DNA of 64,000 nucleotides from Variovorax sp. MHTC-1 (GTDB lineage: Bacteria > Pseudomonadota > Gammaproteobacteria > Burkholderiales > Burkholderiaceae_C), in NCBI RefSeq assembly GCF_003984645.1, contig NZ_RWKI01000005.1, positions 330,307 to 394,306 of the forward strand. The letters are read 5' to 3'. Position 1 is the stretch's first letter. Each line of letters opens with the position of its first letter. This document shows, one piece after another, positions 57,506-64,000 of this stretch. The position numbers were made by a program, and so were the translations under genes. The notes beneath the pieces are model-generated. The model saw only the letters and a program-made list of their open reading frames with translations, was not told the origin of the DNA and made no database searches.

Positions 57506-58531
57506 TCACTTGGCGCTGCGCGCCTTGCCGAGCTCCGAGAACAACTCCTGTGCGAGCGCCGGATCGACCTGCTTCACGTACTTCTCCGTCACGGGCTTGA
57601 GCTTCTCGCGGAGCCGCTCGCGCTCCTGCGCGGGGAACTCGGTCAACGTCATGCCTTTGCTCTTCAGGAACTCTGCAGCTTTGGCGTTGACCTCCCGGTT
57701 GGCCTTGCGCTGGTAAGGCTGGGCCTCCTTGGCCGCATCGATCAGGAGCTTGCGTTCGTCCGTTGAAAGCTGGTCCCAGATCTTCTTGCTGAACAGCAGC
57801 ACGATCGGATTGAAGGTGTGCTTGGTGTCCGAGCCGTACTTCTGGATTTCGTAGTACTTCGAAGCTTCGACCAGCGAGTACGGATTCTCCTGGCCGTCCA
57901 CAGCCTTCTGCTCGAGCGCCGTGTAGACCTCGGGCAGCGGCAACGGCGACGAGTTCGCGCCGAGCGAGTTGAACATGTCGATCATCACCGGGATCTGCAT
58001 CACGCGCAGCTTGAGGCCCTGCAGGTCCTCCATCTTCGCGACCGGGCGCCGGCTGTTGGTGACATTGCGAAAGCCATGTTCGAAGTACGTTAGGCCGATC
58101 AGGCCCTTCTCGGGCAGCTTGTCCAGCAGCTTCCGGCCGACGGGACCGTCGATCACGAAGTCGGCCTCCTTCTCGTTGTTGAAGAGGAAGGGGAGGTCGA
58201 ACAGCGTGAATTCCTTGATGGCCACGGAGAGCGATCCGGGCACCACCATCGTCAGATCCACTGTCCCGCCCTGCAGCGACGAAATGATGGCCGCATCACC
58301 GCCGAGCACGCCCGCGGGAAAGAGCTTCACTTTCATCTTCCCGCCGCTCTTCTTTTCGAGGATCTCGGCGAAGCGCTGCGCGCCCATCCCTTGGGGATGC
58401 TCCTTCTGGTTGACGAACGCGAGCTTGAAGTTGCGCTCCTTGATGTCTTGAGCGTGGCCGGCGCCGGCCATCGCGAATGAGGCAGCCAGCGTGCAGAGAG
58501 TAGCCAGGATGCGCTTGGAATATGTCGTCAT
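57506..58531 (-). CDS. dctP: TRAP transporter solute-binding protein, DctP type
   Basis: 341 aa periplasmic receptor. Signal peptide ending GAGHAQ. The binding domain has GAQRFAEILEKKSGGKMKVKLFPAG and the substrate-gripping Arg in LKLRVMQIPVMIDMFNSLGAN, which usually binds a carboxylate. PLPLPEVYTALEQKAVDGQENP is also typical. It has an AGGAG ribosome-binding site and is first of the three transport genes, directly after the amidase. Confidence 0.93.
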   Translation of the reverse strand: MTTYSKRILATLCTLAASFAMAGAGHAQDIKERNFKLAFVNQKEHPQGMGAQRFAEILEKKSGGKMKVKLFPAGVLGGDAAIISSLQGGTVDLTMVVPGSLSVAIKEFTLFDLPFLFNNEKEADFVIDGPVGRKLLDKLPEKGLIGLTYFEHGFRNVTNSRRPVAKMEDLQGLKLRVMQIPVMIDMFNSLGANSSPLPLPEVYTALEQKAVDGQENPYSLVEASKYYEIQKYGSDTKHTFNPIVLLFSKKIWDQLSTDERKLLIDAAKEAQPYQRKANREVNAKAAEFLKSKGMTLTEFPAQERERLREKLKPVTEKYVKQVDPALAQELFSELGKARSAK

Positions 58532-58581
58532 TTGAATGTCTCCTTTGAAAATCAGTGGAGCGGCCGCGTGCCAACCGGAAG

Positions 58582-59925
58582 TCAACGCGGCCCGAGGGCG
58601 CGCTCGATGGCCGCACCGACCGCCAGCACGTGCCGGTCTGTGCCTGTCGGGCCGCAGACCATGAACCCGACCGGCGCCGCTCCCTGTTCGTGGCAAGGCA
58701 ACGTCAGCGCGCAGCCATCGAGGAAGTTGACGACGCCGGCGTTGCGAAGCAGGCGCAGGTTCCAGCGCACGTAATCGTCGTCGCTGCGTCCGGCTTCTTC
58801 GATCGTCGGCGCTATGCAGGCCACGGTCGGCATCACGACAGCGTCGAAAGGCGCGGCCGCGGCAGAGAACTGGCCGATGGCCGACGCCCGCAGGCGGAGG
58901 AGTTCGATGTGATCGGCCGCGCCGATGTGGGCGCCGAGGGCAATGCGCTCGCCGACGCGTGGATCGTAGAGATGCAGCCGGTCCAGGTTCTTGCGGTGCA
59001 CGACAAAGGCTTCCGCGCCGGCGATGCCGCCGCCCTCGAAGTAGGATTGATGCGCGTCGAGCGGCGGCACCGTCGCCGTCGTGATGCAAGCTCCCGCTCG
59101 CGCCAATGCAGACAGCGTGACGCCGAAGGCGCGCGCTACGTCGTCGTCGAGGTCGTCCATGAGGCCTCCCTGAGGTACGAGCAGGCGAAGGCCGCGGACC
59201 TCCAGCGGCACGAGCGGGGATGGCCTGGTTCCGGCGAGGATCGCGTCGTACGTCGCGCAGCACGCGACGGAATTGGCCAACGGCCCGACGGAATCGAGCG
59301 TCCACGACAAGGGGAAGGCGCCGTCCGTCGGCACTCGCCGCGCTGTCGGCTTGAAGCCGACCACGCCGCACAGCGCCCCCGGGATCCGCACCGACCCGCG
59401 CGTGTCCGAGCCGAGTGACATGACGCTCATGCCATCGGCTTGTGCCACGGCCGCGCCGGAGGAGGACCCGCCAGGCACGCGGCCCGTCCTGCGGTCCCAC
59501 GGATTGCGCGGCGTTCCGGTGTGCGGATTCAGCCCCACGCCGCCGAAGGCGAACTCCACCATGTTGGTGCGCCCGATGATGATGGCTCCGGCAGCACGCA
59601 GTCGTGCGACGGCGGCTGCATCCTGCTCGGCGGGCGCTGCGTCGGCCAGCAGTGCCGAGCCCGCACGCGTGACTTGGCCGGCGACGGCGAACAGGTCCTT
59701 GACCGACACTGGCAGGCCTTCGATCGGCGAGCGAACGATGCCGTGTTCGCGCATTGCATCCGACGCATCGGCCATCAAGCGCGCCGCGCCGGCATCGACG
59801 TGCGTGAAGGCGCGCGGCCCCTCGGCGGAGGAGTCCGCGATGCGCTCCAGGGCCTCCTCGACCAGCTGGCGCGAGGTGGTTCTTCCTTCCGCCAGGTCGG
59901 TTGCCAAGTGCTCTGCCGTTGCCAT
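58582..59925 (-). CDS. Amidase-signature hydrolase
   Basis: 447 aa. The Ser-cisSer-Lys triad is complete: Lys in PVSVKDLFAVAG, cis-Ser in VPGGSSSGAAVA and the nucleophile Ser in GSDTRGSVRIPG. It hydrolyses a C-N bond of an unknown amide. Its place between a TRAP importer and a RidA-like gene suggests degradation of an imported nitrogen compound. One known amidase-family enzyme, CnbZ, deaminates 2-aminomuconate-type acids, which would also fit. ATG 59925 is preferred; another lies 7 codons upstream. Confidence 0.88.
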   Translation of the reverse strand: MATAEHLATDLAEGRTTSRQLVEEALERIADSSAEGPRAFTHVDAGAARLMADASDAMREHGIVRSPIEGLPVSVKDLFAVAGQVTRAGSALLADAAPAEQDAAAVARLRAAGAIIIGRTNMVEFAFGGVGLNPHTGTPRNPWDRRTGRVPGGSSSGAAVAQADGMSVMSLGSDTRGSVRIPGALCGVVGFKPTARRVPTDGAFPLSWTLDSVGPLANSVACCATYDAILAGTRPSPLVPLEVRGLRLLVPQGGLMDDLDDDVARAFGVTLSALARAGACITTATVPPLDAHQSYFEGGGIAGAEAFVVHRKNLDRLHLYDPRVGERIALGAHIGAADHIELLRLRASAIGQFSAAAAPFDAVVMPTVACIAPTIEEAGRSDDDYVRWNLRLLRNAGVVNFLDGCALTLPCHEQGAAPVGFMVCGPTGTDRHVLAVGAAIERALGPR

Positions 59926-59953
59926 TCTGTGCCTTGGTCGTGTCCGCATTGGC

Positions 59954-60709
59954 CTAAGCGTGCACGAGTTCGCGCGCAACGCGGCGCAGATCCATCTCGT
60001 ACTCCAGATCGACGATCGGCGGACGCGTGAACTGCCAGGTGACGCCGCCGCGCGCCGTACCCCGTTGCACGAGCTCCTGCCACATCAGCGGTCCGATGTC
60101 GTGGACGGTGTAGGCCTGCGTTGCGATCGCGTCTTGCCAGGAAAAGCCGAGGGCCTCGAGCCGGCGCGTCATCTCCGCCACCACATAGCGAACTTTCTCG
60201 CGCAGGCCGTTCGGGCTGGTGTCGCCCAGGCGCACGATGACGTCGCGGTAGTTCGGATGGCCTTCGGGTGCTTCGCCGCCGCCAGCGACCACGAAGCTCG
60301 GCAAGGTATCGCCGTCATCCGGCACGGTGTAGGAGAAAGCATGGAACACAGGCGTCTCCGGGGCTTCGTGCACCGGGCAGACGTTGGTGCGCGCCACTGG
60401 ATTTGTGTCGCCGTCGACCAGGCCCCAGCGTTCGAGCGTCTGCACATAGTGGCGATTGAACTCGACGAAGCCGTCCTCGGAGAACGGCGCCGGTGATCGC
60501 AGTTCGCAGCCGCACAGCGCAGCGAGAGGCCGGCCGCGCTGCGCCAGATGCGCGGCGATGGCATCGAACCCTTCCGTCAGTGTCGGCGGGCGTTGGAAGC
60601 GCACCCGCTCGATCACGAAGCCGGGCTGCGCGGCGACACCGGCGGAATACTGGAACACCGCCTTGACGTATCGGTAGCCGCCGGGTTGAAAGTCAACAAC
60701 TTGGGTCAT
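59954..60709 (-). CDS. RidA-like (YjgF/YER057c superfamily) protein, two-part
   Basis: 251 aa. The C-terminal half (GLREKVRYVVAEMTRRLEALGFSWQDAIATQAYTV and PPIVDLEYEMDLRRVA) has the helix-strand order of Rid proteins, which hydrolyse imines or act as deaminases. The N-terminal half (QPGFVIERVRFQRPP) looks like a degenerate second unit. The usual catalytic Arg of RidA is not obvious in the expected place. GGAGG ribosome-binding site before ATG 60709. It is the first gene after the LysR regulator and 28 nt before the amidase. Confidence 0.6.
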   Translation of the reverse strand: MTQVVDFQPGGYRYVKAVFQYSAGVAAQPGFVIERVRFQRPPTLTEGFDAIAAHLAQRGRPLAALCGCELRSPAPFSEDGFVEFNRHYVQTLERWGLVDGDTNPVARTNVCPVHEAPETPVFHAFSYTVPDDGDTLPSFVVAGGGEAPEGHPNYRDVIVRLGDTSPNGLREKVRYVVAEMTRRLEALGFSWQDAIATQAYTVHDIGPLMWQELVQRGTARGGVTWQFTRPPIVDLEYEMDLRRVARELVHA

Positions 60710-60814
60710 GAATGAGTGCCTCCGTTCGTGCAACTCTAATCAGGTTGCTACCCGTGAAGAAGGCTAATTTCGGCACGAAGATGCTGCCGATATGCGAACA
60801 CGCGCCTGGCGTGA

Positions 60815-61729
60815 TTAGCCGCGCTCAGCGGTCGCGCCGTAGCGCGTCATGCCGGCCTTGAACGTCTCCAGCAGCTTGCGCGCCGCCGGGGACGGCTGGC
60901 GCGACGGCATCGTGATCAGGCTGATGCTCGTCTGGGCCAGGTCGCGCTCCTGCAGCGGCACGGCGCAGAGCTCGCCGTTGGCGATCTCGCGCAGCGCGGC
61001 ATAGCGCGGCAGGAAGGTCAGCAGCTCGGAGTTGCGCACCACGCCCTTGGCCATCTCCAAGGTGTTGGTCTCGATGGTGAGGTGCAGCGGCGTCTTGGTC
61101 TTGAGTGCGATGCCGTCGATCAGCGAGCGGATCTGGAACGTGTGGTCGGGCAACGCCACGCGCTGATCCGCCAGCGCCTTGAAGGAGATGCTGCGCCGCG
61201 AGGCGAGCGGATGGCCGACGGCGACGATGAGGCACAGCGGCTGGTCCAGCCGGGCATGCACCCGAAACGGATTGCGCGCCGGAAGGCCGAATGCCAGTGC
61301 CAGGTCGAGCTCGCCGTCACGCAGCAACTCGAGCACTGCGCGCGAGCCGACGACCGACACGGCCACATTGATACCCGGATAGCGCTTGTTGAAGCTTGCG
61401 AGGTAGCGCGAGAGGAAGTAGGTCACCATGCCTTCGACGCTTCCGACCTTGACCTGCCCCGCCTGCAGCCCGGTGATCTGCTGCAGCGACTCCCGCATCA
61501 TCTCGAAATCGGCGCTGGTGCGTTCGGAGTACGCGAGCACGAGTTCGCCCGCGGCGGTCAGCGTCAGGCGCCGCGCCCGTCGGTCGAAGAGAGCAGTCTG
61601 AAGGGCCGTCTCGAGGTTCCCGATCTGGCGGCTGATCGCGCTGGGGGCGATCGACAGGTGCTCCGCTGCGCGACGGATCGAGCCGCTGAGGGCGACTTCG
61701 CGGAAGTAGGTCAGGGCGAGGGGGAGCAT
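60815..61729 (-). CDS. LysR-family regulator of the TRAP/amidase cluster
   Basis: 304 aa. Helix-turn-helix in SGSIRRAAEHLSIAPSAISRQIGNLE. Effector domain with GMVTYFLSRYLASFNKRYPGINV and DLALAFGLPARNPF. It is transcribed in the same direction as the catabolic genes, 105 nt ahead of the RidA-like start, and is therefore a probable local activator or repressor. A longer frame to 61924 exists but adds a non-conserved leader. MLPLALTYFREVA is the natural start. Confidence 0.88.
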   Translation of the reverse strand: MLPLALTYFREVALSGSIRRAAEHLSIAPSAISRQIGNLETALQTALFDRRARRLTLTAAGELVLAYSERTSADFEMMRESLQQITGLQAGQVKVGSVEGMVTYFLSRYLASFNKRYPGINVAVSVVGSRAVLELLRDGELDLALAFGLPARNPFRVHARLDQPLCLIVAVGHPLASRRSISFKALADQRVALPDHTFQIRSLIDGIALKTKTPLHLTIETNTLEMAKGVVRNSELLTFLPRYAALREIANGELCAVPLQERDLAQTSISLITMPSRQPSPAARKLLETFKAGMTRYGATAERG

Positions 61730-62372
61730 GTTGCGCGCGCACTTGGCGCGATGAATGTGGGGATGGGAGCATTCTGCCGACTGACCATCGCACGCAAAAC
61801 TCGTCGCCCGCCAATGATCTGAATTCCGCATCACGTGATGCGGCAGGCTGATGTTCTGCTTCAGGTCGAAGTCGGTACCGGCGGCGGGCATGAACTGCCA
61901 CATGAGGCCCATCGGCTCATCCACTGGGGAGTCTCACCGCGTGAGAAGGCAAGTCTGAGACATGAAACAAGCCGTTTGATCCGCATCACTAACCTTGAAA
62001 CTGCGACGTCGGACGACACAACTGCGCCGACGGGGACGCCTGATTCCGAGCGATTTCGCGGCTGCCGGCCAGCGCGAGGGGGGCAAAATTCAAAGTAAGT
62101 TGAAAAACGTGTCGGGTAATTCAAAGTAGCGTGAACAAGCAGTTCAAGGTGTCGTGGCTCGGCATGTCGTAAGTGCCTGATCTATCAAGACCGCTGATTC
62201 AAGATGAGCTGATCATCGACACCTTGAATCGCTTCATGTGGCTGCCCTTCAGTAGCGTTGCACCGTCATCTGTTCAACCAGTTTTCACACGGCCTTATAT
62301 GGACACCGCCCGGTTTGCCAAGCTGATTCTCATGTGATCGTCTCAACAGGTATCGGCTGCAGTCTTACTGGA
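61730..62372. other. Non-coding junction with possible mobile-element remnants
   Basis: About 640 nt with no gene I can support. It holds the leader of the LysR gene. Two direct copies of AATTCAAAGTA (62087-62097 and 62118-62128) lie next to a TTGAAAA stretch and recall the repeated ends of IS21-type elements. From about 62150 to the IS left end there are short stop-rich frames only. Confidence 0.5.
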
Positions 62373-62455
62373 ATGGACGCCCCCTTTCTTCGGCGTCCGC
62401 CGGCTGCCAGAGTGTCAGCGGGCGATGTTGCCCGCTTGCATGACGGAGGCAGCTC

Positions 62456-63490
62456 ATGAAGATCGCGACGATTGGTTTGGATCTCGCCAAGAACGTGTTT
62501 CAGGTTCACGGCGTCGACGAGCACGGCTTCGCCGTCCTTCGCAAGCAGCTCAAGCGCAATCAGGTTGCACCGTTCTTCGCCCGCCTAGAGCCCTGCTTGA
62601 TCGGCATCGAGGCCTGCGGCGGGGCGCACCATTGGGCGGCCAAGCTCACAGCACTCGGGCATCGCGTGAAGATGATGGCGCCGCAGTTCGTCAAGCCGTA
62701 TGTCAAGACCAACAAGAATGACGCGCTCGATGCGGAGGCGATCAGCGAGGCCGTCACCCGACCGAACATGCGGTTTGTTCCGGCGAAGTCACCCGAGCAG
62801 CAGTCTGTGCTGGCGCTGCACACGGCGCGTGAGAGCTTCGTCCACGCACGCAGCGCCCAGGCAAACCAGATCCGCGGGCTGCTGATCGAGTTCGGACTCA
62901 TCGTTCCCCAAGGCATCCGTCATGTCTACAAGAGGGCTCCAGAGCTGATCGAGGATGCCAGCAACGAACTGCCCGGACGCTTCAGGCTGCTGATTGATCG
63001 GCTGCTGCAGCACCTCAAGGAACTGGACCGGCAGATGCGGGAACTCGAGAGGGAGATCGAGGTATGGCATCGCGGCAACGAGGTCAGCCGTCGCCTGGAG
63101 ACGATTCCAGGCATCGGCCCCATCACCGCAAGCGCGCTGGTGGCCAGCGCCGGCGACCCGAGCAACTTCAAGAACGCGCGGCAGTTTGCTGCATGGATCG
63201 GGCTGGTGCCGCATCAGAATTCCAGCGGAGGCAAGACGCAGCTGCTGGGCATCAGTAAGCGCGGCGATGTCTACCTTCGGACGCTGCTGATCCACGGTGG
63301 ACGTGCGCTGGTGCAGTTGGCCAAGACGCGGGCTGACCGAGCCGGCACCTGGCTGGGCAGGTTGGTTGGCCGTCGACATCACAACATTGCTGCCGTAGCG
63401 ATGGCCAACAAGAACGCGCGGCTAGCGTGGGCGTTGCTGTCCACGGGCAAGGCCTATGAACCCATGCATGCGCCGACAGCAGCTGCATAG
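62456..63490 (+). CDS. IS110-family transposase/recombinase
   Basis: 344 aa. The N-terminal RuvC-like DEDD domain has Asp9 (GLDLAKN), Glu52 (GIEACGG), Asp89 and Asp92 (NKNDALDAEA). A coiled coil follows around 175-205. The C-terminal transposase_20 domain has IPGIGPITASALVAS, FAAWIGLVPHQNSSGGK (candidate catalytic serine) and GISKRGDVYLRTLLIHGGRA. It has GGAGG before the ATG. The gene is intact, so the element may be active. Members of this family recombine DNA guided by an element-encoded bridge RNA. Confidence 0.93.
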   Translation: MKIATIGLDLAKNVFQVHGVDEHGFAVLRKQLKRNQVAPFFARLEPCLIGIEACGGAHHWAAKLTALGHRVKMMAPQFVKPYVKTNKNDALDAEAISEAVTRPNMRFVPAKSPEQQSVLALHTARESFVHARSAQANQIRGLLIEFGLIVPQGIRHVYKRAPELIEDASNELPGRFRLLIDRLLQHLKELDRQMRELEREIEVWHRGNEVSRRLETIPGIGPITASALVASAGDPSNFKNARQFAAWIGLVPHQNSSGGKTQLLGISKRGDVYLRTLLIHGGRALVQLAKTRADRAGTWLGRLVGRRHHNIAAVAMANKNARLAWALLSTGKAYEPMHAPTAAA

Positions 63491-63760
63491 CCTGCGCAGC
63501 GCGCGAACGTCGGCACATCACGTAAAGACTCTCTCACAGGTTGCTATGGCAATCGATCGTTGATGGCAATACAGGTAAGACCGGGGCTGGTCAAACCTGA
63601 CGGATATAACGAGCTTCGAGCTCGCAGTCTTATTGAGGAGCCAGCCAGCGCATTCCATCAGGGCCGAAGACGCTTCGCGTCTGAAGGCCGGATGTATGTT
63701 TGCAATCTTTTCCTGCTCGCCGGAAAAAGTGAGAGAGCCTTGCAAACTGGAGGCGTCCAT
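63491..63760 (+). ncRNA. Candidate bridge RNA in the IS right end
   Basis: 270 nt between the transposase stop and the right inverted repeat has no coding potential and contains several self-complementary stretches (for example GAGCTTCGAGCTC near 63611-63623). In IS1111-group elements the guide RNA is encoded in this position. GCAGTCTTATTG (63624-63635) matches 11 of 12 bases of GCAGTCTTACTG (62359-62370), which sits right beside the left end. That is what a guide segment would look like. No experiment or fold is available here. Confidence 0.45.
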
Positions 63761-64000
63761 GTATACCCGTGCGACGAGACCTCCCACGTGTCCCACGAGA
63801 CCATCTACCGCAGCCTGTTCATTCAAGCCCGTGGGGCCTTGAAGAAGGAGCTGCTGCAGCATCTCAGGCGCACCCGGGGCATGCGCCGCTCGCGCCATCA
63901 CACGCAGAAGACAGACGACCACGGAAGAATCGTCGACGCCATTTCCATCAGCGAGCGGCCAGCCACAGTTGAAGATCGAGCAGTTCCCGGGCACTGGGAG
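63761..64000 (+). pseudogene. IS30-family transposase fragment, cut on both sides
   Basis: The frame from 63761 reads YPCDETSHVSHETIYRSLF, then QARGALKKELLQHLRR, GRIVDAISISERPATVEDRA and VPGHWE at the window end. This is the middle of an IS30-type transposase including the start of its DDE domain. The upstream part is absent: the frame enters the IS110-type right end, and no IS30 N-terminus is found left of that element. The rest may continue beyond base 64000. Confidence 0.8.

Larger units (their letters stand above)
62373..63760 (+). mobile_element. IS110-family insertion sequence, IS1111-like
   Basis: A short inverted repeat, ATGGACGCC (62373-62381) against GGCGTCCAT (63752-63760), encloses one transposase gene. 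The left non-coding end is about 80 nt and the right one about 270 nt. The longer right end and short sub-terminal repeats fit the IS1111 group. The right boundary cuts into an IS30-type transposase reading frame. Exact ends are estimated, because these elements may have a few bases outside the repeats. Confidence 0.75.

Noticed and set aside
59954..60709. Naming the RidA-like gene as the 2-amino-5-chloromuconate deaminase
   Set aside because: As I recall, the characterised CnbZ is an amidase-family protein of about 460 residues, so the adjacent amidase would be the better candidate. The RidA-like protein keeps only a fold-level call.
1..64000. tRNA or rRNA genes
   Set aside because: I looked through the intergenic stretches for cloverleaf-like sequence with GGTTCGA-type T loops and conserved ends and found none I could support.

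Overview
The window is GC-rich chromosomal DNA of a beta-proteobacterium, almost certainly a Comamonadaceae member close to Variovorax. The basis is gene content and order (miaB, ttcA, folB/folM, hisN, slt facing fau, glmU-lrp-glmS), protein sequences typical of that family, and the short dispersed palindromic repeats that sit right after stop codons. I could run no search, so the genus is an inference.

Layout. 1-3.5 kb: a lipoprotein gene cut by the window edge, a QseE/GlrK-type sensor kinase, miaB and a small secreted protein. 4.1-8.5 kb: a two-gene RND efflux pump with no outer-membrane channel beside it. 8.6-23.5 kb: the most interesting locus, a five-gene minus-strand operon for a small hybrid peptide/polyketide. 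Its order is A-PCP-KS-AT-ACP-aminotransferase synthase, C-A-PCP-C-PCP synthetase, Sfp-type phosphopantetheinyl transferase, and two alpha/beta-hydrolase-fold proteins whose nucleophile elbows carry Arg and Cys instead of Ser. No thioesterase domain and no adenylation domain for the last module are encoded. 23.8-54.7 kb: mostly housekeeping and stress genes, including tRNA thiolation and CCA addition, folate enzymes, histidinol phosphatase, a ROK protein, a MocR regulator, the trehalose set otsB-GH15-otsA, two GSTs, MgtC, lytic transglycosylase, a BLUF photoreceptor facing an FNR-like regulator, a flippase/glycosyltransferase pair, glmU and glmS. 54.7-64 kb: accessory DNA with direct repeats, a broken secreted-protein gene, a TRAP transporter-amidase-RidA-like-LysR catabolic cluster, an IS110-family (IS1111-like) element with a long non-coding right end, and a truncated IS30-type transposase running off the window.

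How the parts fit. In the biosynthetic operon the first adenylation domain reads as valine-like and the AT carries the malonyl-type HAFH motif. The chain should therefore be valine extended by one malonate, and the built-in aminotransferase should turn the beta-ketone into an amine. This predicts a 3,4-diamino-5-methylhexanoyl (aminostatine-like) unit passed to a synthetase with a glycine-like adenylation domain. The PPTase would activate all four carrier domains. The hydrolase-like proteins are the only local candidates for release or editing. At the other end, the TRAP transporter would import an organic acid or amide, and the amidase and RidA-like protein would process it under LysR control.

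Stop-codon-adjacent palindromic repeats occur at least eight times, most of them oriented with the gene they follow. They look like a dispersed 3'-end or terminator element. One has become the coding sequence for the C-terminal tail of an Lrp-type regulator.
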